Origin: Myoxocephalus aenaeus | Lineage: Eukaryota > Chordata > Actinopteri > Perciformes > Cottidae | Reading direction: 5' to 3' | DNA: 64,000 nt | NCBI GenBank assembly: GCA_038501785.1 | Contig: JBAMJR010000199.1 | Coordinates: 201,001 to 265,000, forward strand | Part shown: one piece after another, positions 1 through 12,200 of the stretch | Layout: each line of letters starts with the position of its first letter | How positions within the stretch are numbered: position 1 is the first letter of the stretch | Made by a program: the position numbers and the translations under genes | The notes under the pieces: model-generated | Database searches by the model: none | What the model saw: the letters and a program-made list of their open reading frames with translations, nothing else | What the model was told of the DNA's origin: nothing

Positions 1-26
1 TGATAACGTTCTCATGGTGTGTTCAG

Positions 27-3000
27 GCTCCGCTCAGTGAACATGTGTGTCTCCAGCAGTACATGCAGGTCCAGGATCAGCCGGCTCCCATGTGGAGCCA
101 GGCCCAGAAGATCCCGATGCCCCTGAAGCAGCCCCAGCAGGCCTTCTACCTGGACCCCCTGAAGCTCAAGTTCCCCGCCGTCAACATGCAGGACTTCTAC
201 TGGGAGCCTGCCTACCGCATGGGGGACGGGCTGCTGGGGGACCGCATGAAGAGGGGCCCGCCGGGGGGGCTGGGCCTCGAGCAGGACGGATCCAGCGGGC
301 CCCGGGGGGCCCCCTTTGAGGTGAGGGGGGGGGGGGGGGGGGGGGGAGGAAGAGGAGGAGGTCCTGCTGCTTTTCTGTCTGCTTCTTTTTCTTTTCCAAC
401 TTTTGAGATTGTGAATTAATTCTGTGAGCTGAAACAATAGACAGAATAGAGATGAAACAATAGAATAGAGCTGAAACAATAGACAGAATAGAGCTGAAAC
501 AATAGAATAGAGCTGAAACAATAGAATAGAGCTGAAACAATAGAATAGAGCTGAAACAATAGAATAGAGCTGAAACAATAGACAGACAGAATAGAGCTGA
601 AACAATAGACAGAATAGAGCTGAAACAATAGACAGAATAGAGCTGAAACAACAGACAGAATAGAGCTGAAACAATAGACAGAATAGAGCTGAAACAATAG
701 ACAGAATAGAGCTGAAACAATAGACAGAATAGAGCTGAAACAATAGACAGACAGAATAGAGCTGAAACAATAGACAGACAGAATAGAGCTGAAACAATAG
801 ACAGACAGAATAGAGCTGAAACAATAGACAGAATAGAGCTGAAACAATAGACAGAATAGAGCTGAAACAATAGACAGAATAGAGCTGAAACAATAGACAG
901 AATAGAGCTGAAACAATAGACAAGAGCTGAAACAATACACAGAATAGAGCTGAAACAATACACAGAATAGAGCTGAAACAGACAGAATAGAGCTGAAACA
1001 GACAGAATAGAGCTGAAACAACAGACAGAATAGAGCTGAAACAATAGACAGAATAGAGCTGAAACAATAGACAGACAGAATAGAGCTGAAACAATAGACA
1101 GACAGAATAGAGCTGAAACAATAGACAGACAGAATAGAGCTGAAACAATAGACAGACAGAATAGAGCTGAAACAATAGAATAGAGCTGAAACAATAGACA
1201 GAATAGAGCTGAAACAATAGAATAGAGCTGAAACAATAGACAGACAGAATAGAGCTGAAACAATAGACAGACAGAATAGAGCTGAAACAATAGAATAGAG
1301 CTGAAACAATAGACAGAATAGAGCTGAAACAATAGACAGACAGAATAGAGCTGAAACAATAGAATAGAGCTGAAACAACAGACAGAATAGAGATGAAACA
1401 ATAGAATAGAGCTGAAACAACAGACAGAATAGAGCTGAAACAATAGAATAGAGCTGAAACAATAGAATAGAGCTGAAACAATAGACAGAATAGAGCTGAA
1501 ACAATAGACAGACAGAATAGAGCTGAAACAATAGAATAGAGCTGAAACAATAGACAGAATAGAGCTGAAACAATAGAATAGAGCTGAAACAATAGACAGA
1601 ATAGAGCTGAAACAATAGACAGACAGAATAGAGCTGAAACAATAGAATAGAGCTGAAACAACAGACAGAATAGAGCTGAAACAATAGACAGACAGAATAG
1701 AGCTGAAACAATAGAATAGAGCTGAAACAATAGAATAGAGCTGAAACAATAGACAGAATAGAGCTGAAACAATAGACAGACAGAATAGAGCTGAAACAAT
1801 AGAATAGAGCTGAAACAATAGAATAGAGCTGAAACAATGTGCGCATGAGAGGCTGAATGATGAAAGCACTACTTTCCTTCTTTCCAGCTCCGTCTTACTT
1901 CTTTCCTTCTTTCTCTTCTTTTCTTCACCCTCTCTTCCTCCTCCTCCTCCTCTTCCTCTGTCGGCAGGACAACAAGCCTCTTCTGCCTCCCGACCTGTTA
2001 CAAACTCTAGCGGACTTTGAGGAGGAGGAGGAGCTCGTCTTTTCTAAGCCTCCTGATTTCTTCCAGGCCTTGGCGGGTCCTCTGAGCTCGGCTCCTGGAC
2101 CCAGTATATTTGTATGTGGTCCTGTCTTCTGCCTGACACCCTGACCTCTGCCCTAGTCACGTTAGCAGCACGGCTAACGGAGAACCAGCAGGAGGAGAGC
2201 TAGTAACGTTAGCAGCACGGCTAACGGAGAACCAACAGGGGGAGAGCTAGTAACGTTAGCAGCACGGCTAACGGAGAACCAGCAGGAGGAGAGCTAGTCA
2301 CGTTAGCAGCACGGCTAACGGAGAACCAGCAGGAGGAGAGCTAGTCACGTTAGCAGCACGGCTAACGGAGAACCAGCAGGAGGAGAGCTAGTCACGTTAG
2401 CAGCACGGCTAACGGAGAACCAGCAGGAGGAGAGCTAGTAACGTTAGCAGCACGGCTAACGGAGAACCAGCAGGAGGAGAGCTAGTAACGTTAGCAGCAC
2501 GGCTAACGGAGAACCAGCAGGAGGAGAGCTAGTAACGTTAGCAGCACGGCTAACGGAGAACCAGCAGGAGGAGAGCTAGTAACGTTAGCAGCACGGCTAA
2601 CAGAGAACCAACAGGGGGAGAGCTAGTAACGTTAGCAGCACGGCTAACAGAGAACCAGCAGGAGGAGAGCTAGTAACGTTAGCAGCACCGCTAACAGAGA
2701 ACCAGCAGGAGGAGAGCTAGTAACGTTAGCAGCACTGCTAACGGAGAACCAACAGGAGGAGAGCTAGTAACGTTAGCAGCATGGCTAACGGAGAACCAAC
2801 AGGAGGAGAGCTGGTAACGTTAGCAGCACTGCTAAAGGAGAACCAGCAGGAGGAGAGCTAGTAACGTTAGCAGCACGGCTAACAGAGAACCAACAGGAGG
2901 AGAGCTAGTAACGTTAGCAGCATGGCTAACGGAGAACCAACAGGAGGAGAGCTAGTAACGTTAGCAGCATGGCTAACGGAGAACCAGCAGGAGGAGAGCT

Positions 3001-5465
3001 AGTAACGTTAGCAGCACGGCTAACGGAGAACCAACAGGAGGAGAGCTAGTAACGTTAGCAGCACGGCTAACGGAGAACCAGCAGGAGGAGAGCTAGTAAC
3101 GTTAGCAGCACTATAACAAATTAAAAGAACAACTTTTAGTATTTTTTTATGGTTTACTTTTATAATTAATAATCTGGATCTGGAGGTTTTGCATTGACGC
3201 AACTGGAAACACTGACATGCATGCATGTGAATGTATAACATCCATATAACATACATGCATGTTATACACGTATAACATGCATGTATAACACATAACACAC
3301 GTGTCCTGGTCCCGCCCCTGCAGCTGCCCAGCCAGACCAGGATGGAGACCAGGATGGAGAGCGGGCCCGAGGTCGCCCCCCCGCCGTCGTCTCTGCTGCC
3401 CATCTCTGGGTTCCCCATGCAGGTCAGTCTCCACCAGCGCTACACTGTTCAGCCACCAGGTGGCAGAGTTGAGCTCTAGTCAAACGCTCCACATGCATGT
3501 GCTGCTTTTACGGGTCATGTAAATGTGTTATATTCATGTGTTCATTTACGCTGAGTTTGAAATAATGAATATGCTTTTAAAAGAAAGACTCAAAATATAA
3601 GCAGGCATACATACAGGCATCTATATAAATGTTTATTCTTTTAATCAAACTATTGTCTCATTCATTTGTGAGATGAGATCTGTTACATTTCTCTGATAAA
3701 GCGCATGTCCTGGATTCAACAGCCCACACTGTCTGTGCAGGAGTACAACCAGAACAGCATCTTCAGTCAGGCCTACGGCAAGAACCTGCCGCCCGGCTCC
3801 AAGCCCGACGCTCCCATGATGCACCAGGAGCCGTCCCTGTACTCGCTGTTCGAGGGGACCCCCTGGTCCCCGTCCCTCCCGGCCAGCTCCGGTACGCGTA
3901 CGACGGCTCGTTCCATTCATATCGTTCTATTCATGTTTAGGGGCGCGGTCAGTGAACACCTTGCTGTAATCTGATTGGTAGATCACTCCACCCCGGCCAG
4001 CCAATCCCCTCACTCCTCCAACCCCAGCAGCCTGCCGTCCTCCCCGCCCACGCACAACCACGGGGCCGTGCCCTTCTCCAACTTCGGGCCCATCGGCACG
4101 CCGGACAGCCGGGACCGCAGGATGGTGGACCGCTGGAAGGCCGACAAGACCGGTGAGGCGGGGGACGGGGTCCAGAGGGGTCCAGAGGGGTCCAGAGGGG
4201 TCCAGAGGGGTCCAGAGGGTTCTGAGGGTTCTGAGGGTTCAGGGGGTCCAGAAGGATCGGGTTCAGAGGGATCAGAGAGTCATGAGGATCCAGAGGATCA
4301 TAAGGATCCAGAGGGACGGGGTCATATAGATCCAGAGGGACGGGTTCAGAGAGTCATGAGGATCCAGAGGATCATATGGATCCAGAGGATCATGAGGATC
4401 CAGAGGGACGGATCCAGAGGATCATGAGGATCCAGAGGATCATGAGGATCCAGAGGGACGGGTTCAGAGAGTCATGAGGATCCAGAGGATCATAAGGATC
4501 CAGAGGGACGGGTCATATAGATCCAGAGGGACGGGTTCAGAGAGTCATGAGGATCATGAGGATCCAGAGGATCCAGAGGATCATATGGATCATATGGATC
4601 ATGAGGATCCAGAGGGACGGGGTTCAGAGAGTCATGAGGGTTCAGAGGATCATGAGGATCCAGAGGGACGGGTCATATAGATCCAGAGGGACGGGTTCAG
4701 AGAGTCATGAGGATCATGAGGATCCAGAGGATCCAGAGGATCATATGGATCATATGGATCATGAGGATCCAGAGGGATGGGGTTCAGAGAGTCATGAGGA
4801 TCCAGAGGGATGGGGTTCAGAGAGTCATGAGGATCCAGAGGATCATGAGGGTCCAGAGGGACGGGGTTCAGAGAGTTTGGTTAACGGGATCTTTGTGGTC
4901 TAGGAGCCGTCAGCGGGTTCGGACTGGACTACCTGCCGGCTGCAGCGTCCTCTGCCGCCTCAGACACCAGCTGGCACCAGGCCGGGCCGACCGGCAGCTC
5001 CTGGACCAATCAGGAGTCTCCGATGGAGGAGTCGTCCTCCACCGTGCTGCTCGACAGCCTCAAGGTCCACACACACACACGCGCGCGCACGCGCACGCGC
5101 GCGCGCGCGCGCGCGCGCGCACACACACACACACACACACGCACACACACTTGATGATGTATGTATTAATGAATTTAGGTCAAACAGGATTAGCCTCATG
5201 CTAGCCCTCATGCTAATCTTCATGCTACCCCCATGCTAATGCTCATGCTACCCCTCGTGCTACCCCTCATACCCCCCATGCCAGCCCTCATGCTAATCTT
5301 CATGCTAGCCCCGTGCTAGCCCCGTGCTAACCCTCTGCCCCTCCCCCACAGTCCATCTGGTCCAGCTCCATGATGCAGCCGGGCCCGTCGGCCCTGGAGC
5401 AGCTGCTGCAGCAGCAGAAGCAGAAGCAGCAGCGCGGCCACGGCGCCATGAACCCGCCGCACTGA
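27..5465 (+). CDS. smg7: SMG7 nonsense-mediated mRNA decay factor, C-terminal seven coding exons (partial)
   Basis: SMG7 (EST1C) is a 14-3-3-like adaptor that binds phosphorylated UPF1 and, through its C-terminal proline-rich region, recruits mRNA decay enzymes. Only the C-terminal part is here; the 5' exons lie left of the window. Exons read from frame and GT-AG signals: 27 (or 57/60)-320, 1968-2111, 3324-3422, 3741 (or 3723)-3891, 3982-4152, 4904-5064, 5352-5465 with TGA. Phases match at every junction. Recognised segments are HQEPSLYSLFEGTPWSPSLP, HSSNPSSLPSSPPTHNH, FSNFGPIGTPDSRDRR, and the end LEQLLQQQKQKQQRG...MNPPH, which closely match vertebrate SMG7 as I remember it. Exon 2 here has an acidic FEEEEELVF stretch. 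The exon 6 donor, GTCCAC, is weak. The introns hold the minisatellites at 425-1838, 2157-3110 and 4167-4877. Confidence 0.93.
425..1838. repeat. Minisatellite in SMG7 intron
   Basis: About 70 units built on AGAGCTGAAACAATA (15 bp) with optional GACAG or GACAGACAG insertions, giving unit lengths of 15, 19-20 and 23-24 bp. It fills almost the whole intron between the exon ending at 320 and the exon at 1968. The long minus-strand open frames across it (Phe/Ser/Leu/Tyr-rich) are artefacts of the stop-free repeat. Confidence 0.95.
2157..3110. repeat. 47-bp minisatellite in SMG7 intron, with a hairpin in each unit
   Basis: About 20 tandem copies of a 47-bp unit beginning TAACGTTAGCAGCACGGCTA. Each unit holds the inverted pair GTTAGC...GCTAAC, so every copy could form a short hairpin. 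Variants (CGG/CTG/TGG, AGCAGG/AACAGG) are scattered along the array. Confidence 0.95.
4167..4877. repeat. GATCCAGAGG minisatellite in SMG7 intron
   Basis: Irregular tandem units built from GATCCAGAGG, GATCATGAGG and GGTTCAGAGAGTCATGAGG lie directly downstream of the donor at 4153. Longer blocks are themselves duplicated (about 160 bp apart near 4530 and 4690). No exon is seen inside. Confidence 0.9.
5066..5335. repeat. CA/CG dinucleotide tract and CATGCTAA repeat in the last SMG7 intron
   Basis: (CA)n at 5068-5080 passes into a pure alternating CG tract (5082-5120) and back to (CA)n, a strong Z-DNA-forming pattern. From about 5198 there is an irregular CATGCTA(A/G)CCC repeat up to the pyrimidine tract of the final coding exon. 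Confidence 0.85.
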
Positions 5466-6241
5466 GCCGCCGGCAGGAGGCGGCGCTTTAGCGTCCGGAA
5501 CGTCAACGCAGGAAAATAAAAAACCCACCGGGAGGAAAATAACAAGTTTGACGAAGACGAGCTCCGACTAAAATGGGAAAAATTAAACCGGCGAGAAAAG
5601 GGGTGGCGGCTGGGGGAGGCGACGCCCACCACCGCGAGGCCCCGCCCCCAACACCCCCACCTCGAGGGTGACGCCCCTCCTGGACCGGAAAGGGTCCGCG
5701 GCGCCACGCCACCGCCGGGACTCTGAACATTGAGGATCGAACCCCCCCTCCGCCCCCCTCTTCGCTTCCTCTTCCTCTGGGACGAAATAAAAAATACAAC
5801 CCGCCTCCCGGAGGTCGGCTCGGTCCGCCGGAGCGCCGTTTTTAGCGTCTCCGCCGCCGCAGACTGACACCGGAGGGTCGGGAGGACGGGGCGGTGGTCG
5901 GATTCAGGGGCGGAGAACAGGTGAAGCACCTGCAGGGGTCAACTAGACTTTCTGATCGCTCCATCATTTACATTAGTGAGGAGGAGGAGGAGGAGGAGGA
6001 AGAGCTCGTTGGTGGAGTGAAGGACTTCCAGCTGTTTAAATATATGAATCCGTATATTCCGCCGGGGTTTGGACTTTCACGGCGGCCGTTGTGAGAACCA
6101 GGACTGGACTGGACTCTGCGGAGCCACCTGGACCCAGCGCTCCGCTGGCCCCGCCTCCTTTTCTTTTGGGGGCGGAGCCTGGAGGCCTCGACGGGACGAG
6201 ACGCGTGGAGACGTCACGGGAAGGACAGAAGAAGAAGAAGG

Positions 6242-6302
<61 letters not shown>

Positions 6303-6599
6303 GACTTGGGGATCGTTCTCCCGTTGGCGTCGAGAAGAAGAAGAAGCAGCAGCTGTACTTGGTGATTAGTTCGTAGCTCCTCGACACAGTTTGTCTCTTA
6401 GCTTCCTGCTTGAATATTTTGGGGTTCTCTTCCTCTTTCTTCTTCCTGTTGTTTCTTTACGTAACGAAAGAAAAGAAGACGAAGTCTCTCTGCTCGCTTA
6501 CTTAACCTGCATTTACTCTTTCTTTGTGTTCCTGTTCTGCCTTTTTTTACTAGTTTTAAAGCGGCGCGGCGTCTGCTGTCTGTCCGCCCGGCAGGCAGA

Positions 6600-6688
6600 C
6601 GGGTGTGTGTCCGGGTGTGTGTCCGGGTGTGTGTCCGGGTGTGTGTCCGGGTGTGTGTCCGGGTGTGTGTCCGGGTGTGTGTCCGGGT
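6600..6688. repeat. 12-bp minisatellite in SMG7 3' UTR
   Basis: About seven copies of GGGTGTGTGTCC in tandem. It would be transcribed as part of the long SMG7 3' UTR. Confidence 0.9.
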
Positions 6689-7338
6689 CGCTGGCTGGAC
6701 GTCCCCACTATGTTTCTCACCATGACCACTAGGGCGGCTCCACCTGTACGCCGATTGTTTGCCGCCTCCGGAGACGGGAAGCGACGGCCCGTCTTTCTCG
6801 TTAAATATAATAATCACGTTTCAGAAGCTCGTAGAAGTAACGTCGGTCGGAAAAATGATTGATTTTTTTTACCGTTAAAATGTCTCGTCGTGTTTTGATC
6901 ACCGGTGAAATGTGACACCAGAGAAAAGCATCAGATGTTTTGGTGGAACGCCGAGCCGCTCTCTTCCCGTTCGGTTTCCGATGTTCCCGTTAAAACGGTT
7001 TTCCGGAAGGCGTCGCCAGAGGTTCGGGGCTTTTATTTCTGCGGTCTCGCTTCCTGTCGGCCCCTGGTTTTGGCTCACGGCCAATCGGGAAGCAGCGGAG
7101 CGGCCGCCGACCAATCAGGACGTGAGGTTTAGACTGTAACTTCCTGTCCGCCGTTTGTTTCGTCTCTGCCTTTTTAAAACCACCGACTAGTTCCGAAGGG
7201 ATTAAAACAAGAAGGGAAGAAGAATGTTTTTATTTTCCCGTTCGAGGGCGTTTTATTAAAGCAGACTTCAGAGAGACGCGTCTATTTTCCTTGTGATTGT
7301 GCTTTTCATGTTGCATTTACAAAATGTATTTGAACAAT

Positions 7339-7344
7339 AATAAA
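7339..7344 (+). terminator. smg7: SMG7 polyadenylation signal AATAAA
   Basis: A canonical AATAAA lies in an AT-rich stretch at the end of the SMG7 3' UTR, about 1.9 kb after the stop codon. It is the best candidate for the end of the SMG7 transcript. Confidence 0.6.
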
Positions 7345-7476
7345 GATAAAATATTATGAATGTGAGCTGTGACGCAGGTTTCTGACGGGAAGCGTCTTCA
7401 TCGTCTTCATCGTCTGAGGGCGTGTTCCTTTAATAAACGTAAATATGTTCTCCTTCCACACGGCTCCGTCCTCATT

Positions 7477-7479
<3 letters not shown>

Positions 7480-7570
<91 letters not shown>
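7480..7570. repeat. (TG)n microsatellite
   Basis: About 45 uninterrupted TG repeats just downstream of the SMG7 polyadenylation signal. Confidence 0.97.
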
Positions 7571-7571
<1 letters not shown>

Positions 7572-7931
7572 TCACGTGATCCACCGAACTGTTTCCTTAA
7601 AGGGACGATGAACCCAAACCATTACTTACATTTGTCTGCATCTGAACCAGGTGAGAACTTCCTGGATCGGGTTCCCCGGCCCGCTGTCTCCTTGGTGTCT
7701 CCACCACCTGGAAGTCTTCTTTCTGGAGTAGATTTCTACACCGTTATTTCAGAGTATATTGGATTTATTTCAACAAGAGTTATTATACACACAGTACTAT
7801 AACCGAGTCTTTCCTTCCTTGGAGGTAATCCCCGCAGTACTAAGAAACGGTTTGATTGCTCAAATAGAGCGGTTCAGTCTCAGGGACAGGATCCAAGAAG
7901 AACTGCAGGAGTGTGCAGTTGTCACCGTATT

Positions 7932-8964
7932 TACACTACCGTTCAAAAGTTTGGGGTCACCCAGACAATTTCGTGTTTTCCATGAAAACTCACACTTGTA
8001 TTTATCAAATGAGTTGCAAAATGAATAGAAAATATAGTCCAGACATTGACAAGGTTAGAAATAATGAATTTTGTTCTTCAAAGGATGCTCCTTTTGCAGC
8101 AGTTGCAGCATTGCAGACCTTTGGCATTCTAGCTGTTCATTTGTTGAGGTAATCTGTAGAAATGTCCCCCCACGCTTCCTGAAGCTCCTCCCACAAGGTG
8201 GATTGGCTTGACCCACAACCGCTCAATGGGGTTGAGATCTGGTGACGGCTGGCCGCTCCATTACAGACTGCGTCTCCCCTAAAGAGTCCTTGCAGCATGT
8301 GGAGGTGTGCTTTAGGTCACTGTCCTGTTGTAGGAGGAAATTGGCTCCAATCAAGCGCTGTCCACAGGGCATGGCATTGCAAAATGGAGTGATAGCCTTC
8401 CTTATTTAAAATCCCTTTTACACATCTCCCACTTTACCACCCCAAAGCAGCCCCAGACCATCACATGACCTCCACCATGCTGATGCATCAGGCATCTTCC
8501 TGCATCTTTTCACCTGTTCTGCGTCTCAAATGTTCTTCTGTGTGATCCAAACACCTCAAACTTTGATCCGTCAGTAAAATAACACTTTTTTCCTATCTTC
8601 CTCTGTCCAATATGTGCCCATATCAATCTTTTCTTTTTATTGGCCAGTCTCAGATATGGCTTTTTCTTTGCCACTCTGAACAACATAATTGCACAAGGGT
8701 TTCTAATCCTCCATTAGTCTTCTATGAGCAAACACAACGTACCATTAGAACACTGAGTGATAGTTGCTGGAAATGGGCCTCTATACACCTATGTAGAGAT
8801 TTCATTAAAAACCAGACGTTTCCACCTAGAATAGTCATTTACCACATTAACAATGTATAGTGTATTTCTGATTCATTTAATGTTATCTTCATTGACAAAA
8901 ACAGTGCTTTTCTTTGAAAAATAAGGACATTTCTAAGTGACCCCAAACTTTTGAATGGTAGTGT
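7932..8964 (-). mobile_element. Tc1-like DNA transposon with decayed transposase
   Basis: Inverted ends: ACACTACCGTTCAAAAGTTT at 7933-7952 and its near-complement ending GGTAGTGT at 8964, with TA at the left border. The minus strand between them retains Tc1 transposase remnants: FTDGSKFEVFGSHRR (DESKF-type region, near 8500-8590) and FLLQQDSDLKHTS (DD34E second-Asp region, near 8310-8350). Stops and frame changes break the ORF, so the copy is dead. It lies between SMG7 and the first D-delta. Confidence 0.88.
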
Positions 8965-9063
8965 GTCGGCAAGTGCGTGGGCAGATCTCTATTGAGACAG
9001 TGGGAGTGACAGTAGGCAAGTGCCAGACAGATGTCCTTGAGTAACAGGTGCCTGTGGTTACAA

Positions 9064-9185
9064 TATGATTCAATTCAGTTTATTTTATATAGCCCAACAT
9101 CACAAATACAAGTTTGCCTCGGAGGGCTTTCCCATCTGTACACATAACGTCCTGTCCCATGATCTGACCTTGGTCACACGCTCAA
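9064..9185. repeat. Interspersed repeat fragment
   Basis: The stretch around CAGTTTATTTTATATAGCCC and GCCTCGGAGGGCTTTCCC looks like a common teleost interspersed repeat that normally reads TTTATATAGCCCAATATCAC...CTCAGAGGGCTTTACAA. The match is from memory; the class is not assigned. Confidence 0.45.
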
Positions 9186-9239
9186 TAGCGTGTTTGTAGT
9201 TACAGCTTCAAAAGCTTCAAAAAGGGCAACTGATAAGCA

Positions 9240-12200
9240 CAGGACACCATCTACTATGACCATGTGTAGACCTGTCTTCTGTCTACAACAGGACACCATC
9301 TACTATGACCATGTGTAGACCTGTCTTCTGTCTACAACAGGACACCATCTACTATGACCACGTTTAGACCTGTCTTCTGTCTACAGCAGGACACCATCTA
9401 CTATGACCACGTTTAGACCTGTCTTCTGTCTACAACAGGACACCATCTACTATGACCATGTTTAGACCTGTCTTCTGTCTACAGCAGGACACCATCTACT
9501 ATGACCATGTTTAGACCTGTCTTCTGTCTACAACAGGACACCATCTACTATGACCATGTTTAGACCTGTCTTCTGTCTACAACAGGACACCATCTACTAT
9601 GACCATGTGTAGACCTGTCTTCTGTCTACAACAGGACACCATCTACTATGACCATGTTTAGACCTGTCTTCTGTCTACAACAGGACACCATCTACTATGA
9701 CCATGTTTAGACCTGTCTTCTGTCTACAACAGGACACCATCTACTATGACCATGTTTAGACCTGTCTTCTGTCTACAGCAGGACACCATCTACTATGACC
9801 ATGTTTAGACCTGTCTTCTGTCTACAACAGGACACCATCTACTATGACCATGTTTAGACCTGTCTTCTGTCTACAGCAGGACACCATCTACTATGACCAT
9901 GTTTAGACCTGTCTTCTGTCTACAACAGGACACCATCTACTATGACCATGTTTAGACCTGTCTTCTGTCTACAGCAGGACACCATCTACTATGACCATGT
10001 TTAGACCTGTCTTCTGTCTACAGCAGGACACCATCTACTATGACCATGTGTAGACCTGTCTTCTGTCTACAACAGGACACCATCTACTATGACCATGTGT
10101 AGACCTGTCTTCTGTCTACAACAGGACACCATCTACTATGACCATGTGTAGACCTGTCTTCTGTCTACAGCAGGACACCATCTACTATGACCATGTGTAG
10201 ACCTGTCTTCTGTCTACAACAGGACACCATCTACTATGACCATGTGTAGACCTGTCTTCTGTCTACAACAGGACACCATCTACTATGACCATGTGTAGAC
10301 CTGTCTTCTGTCTACAACAGGACACCATCTACTATGACCATGTTTAGACCTGTCTTCTGTCTATAACAGGACACCATCTACTATGACCATGTTTAGACCT
10401 GTCTTCTGTCTACAACAGGACACCATCTACTATGACCATGTGTAGACCTGTCTTCTGTCTACAACAGGACACCATCTACTATGACCATGTTTAGACCTGT
10501 CTTCTGTCTACAACAGGACACCATCTACTATGACCATGTTTAGACCTGTCTTCTGTCTACAACAGGACACCATCTACTATGACCATGTTTAGACCTGTCT
10601 TCTGTCTACAACAGGACATCATCTACTATGACCATGTGTAGACCTGTCTTCTGTCTACAACAGGACACCATCTACTATGACCATGTGTAGACCTGTCTTC
10701 TGTCTACAACAGGACACCATCTACTATGACCATGTTTAGACCTGTCTTCTGTCTACAACAGGACACCATCTACTATGACCATGTTTAGACCTGTCTTCTG
10801 TCTACAACAGGACATCATCTACTATGACCATGTGTAGACCTGTCTTCTGTCTACAACAGGACACCATCTACTATGACCATGTGTAGACCTGTCTTCTGTC
10901 TACAACAGGACACCATCTACTATGACCATGTTTAGACCTGTCTTCTGTCTACAACAGGACACCATCTACTATGACCATGTTTAGACCTGTCTTCTGTCTA
11001 CAACAGGACACCATCTACTATGACCATGTTTAGACCTGTCTTCTGTCTACAGCAGGACACCATCTACTATGACCATGTTTAGACCTGTCTTCTGTCTACA
11101 GCAGGACACCATCTACTATGACCATGTTTAGACCTGTCTTCTGTCTACAACAGGACACCATCTACTATGACCATGTGTAGACCTGTCTTCTGTCTACAAC
11201 AGGACACCATCTACTATGACCATGTGTAGACCTGTCTTCTGTCTACAACAGGACACCATCTACTATGACCATGTTTAGACCTGTCTTCTGTCTACAACAG
11301 GACACCATCTACTATGACCATGTGTAGACCTGTCTTCTGTCTACAACAGGACACCATCTACTATGACCATGTTTAGACCTGTCTTCTGTCTACAACAGGA
11401 CACCATCTACTATGACCATGTTTAGACCTGTCTTCTGTCTACAACAGGACACCATCTACTATGACCATGTGTAGACCTGTCTTCTGTCTACAACAGGACA
11501 CCATCTACTATGACCATGTTTAGACCTGTCTTCTGTCTACAGCAGGACACCATCTACTATGACCATGTGTAGACCTGTCTTCTGTCTACAACAGGACACC
11601 ATCTACTATGACCATGTTTAGACCTGTCTTCTGTCTACAACAGGACACCATCTACTATGACCATGTGTAGACCTGTCTTCTGTCTACAGCAGGACACCAT
11701 CTACTATGACCATGTGTAGACCTGTCTTCTGTCTACAACAGGACACCATCTACTATGACCATGTTTAGACCTGTCTTCTGTCTATAACAGGACACCATCT
11801 ACTATGACCATGTGTAGACCTGTCTTCTGTCTACAACAGGACACCATCTACTATGACCATGTTTAGACCTGTCTTCTGTCTATAACAGGACACCATCTAC
11901 TATGACCATGTTTAGACCTGTCTTCTGTCTACAACAGGACACCATCTACTATGACCATGTGTAGACCTGTCTTCTGTCTACAACAGGACACCATCTACTA
12001 TGACCATGTTTAGACCTGTCTTCTGTCTATAACAGGACACCATCTACTATGACCATGTGTAGACCTGTCTTCTGTCTACAACAGGACACCATCTACTATG
12101 ACCATGTTTAGACCTGTCTTCTGTCTACAACAGGACACCATCTACTATGACCATGTGTAGACCTGTCTTCTGTCTACAGCAGGACACCATCTACTATGAC

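Larger units (their letters stand above)
5466..7365 (+). other. smg7: SMG7 3' untranslated region
   Basis: The sequence after the TGA at 5463-5465 is GC-rich and has no supported ORF. An AATAAA signal lies at 7339-7344 in an AT-rich context, the likely polyadenylation signal. A second ATAAA occurs near 7432. The region holds a (CA)n tract at about 6245-6297 and a 12-bp repeat at 6600-6688. The exact cleavage site is inferred. Confidence 0.7.

Noticed and set aside
12..1869. Long minus-strand open frames rich in FQLYS/VSALF
   Set aside because: They are stop-free translations of the SMG7 intronic minisatellite; no homology, no codon structure and the opposite strand to a real gene.
7600..7930. 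Possible further gene between SMG7 and the Tc1-like element
   Set aside because: Only short frames without splice context or recognised motif.
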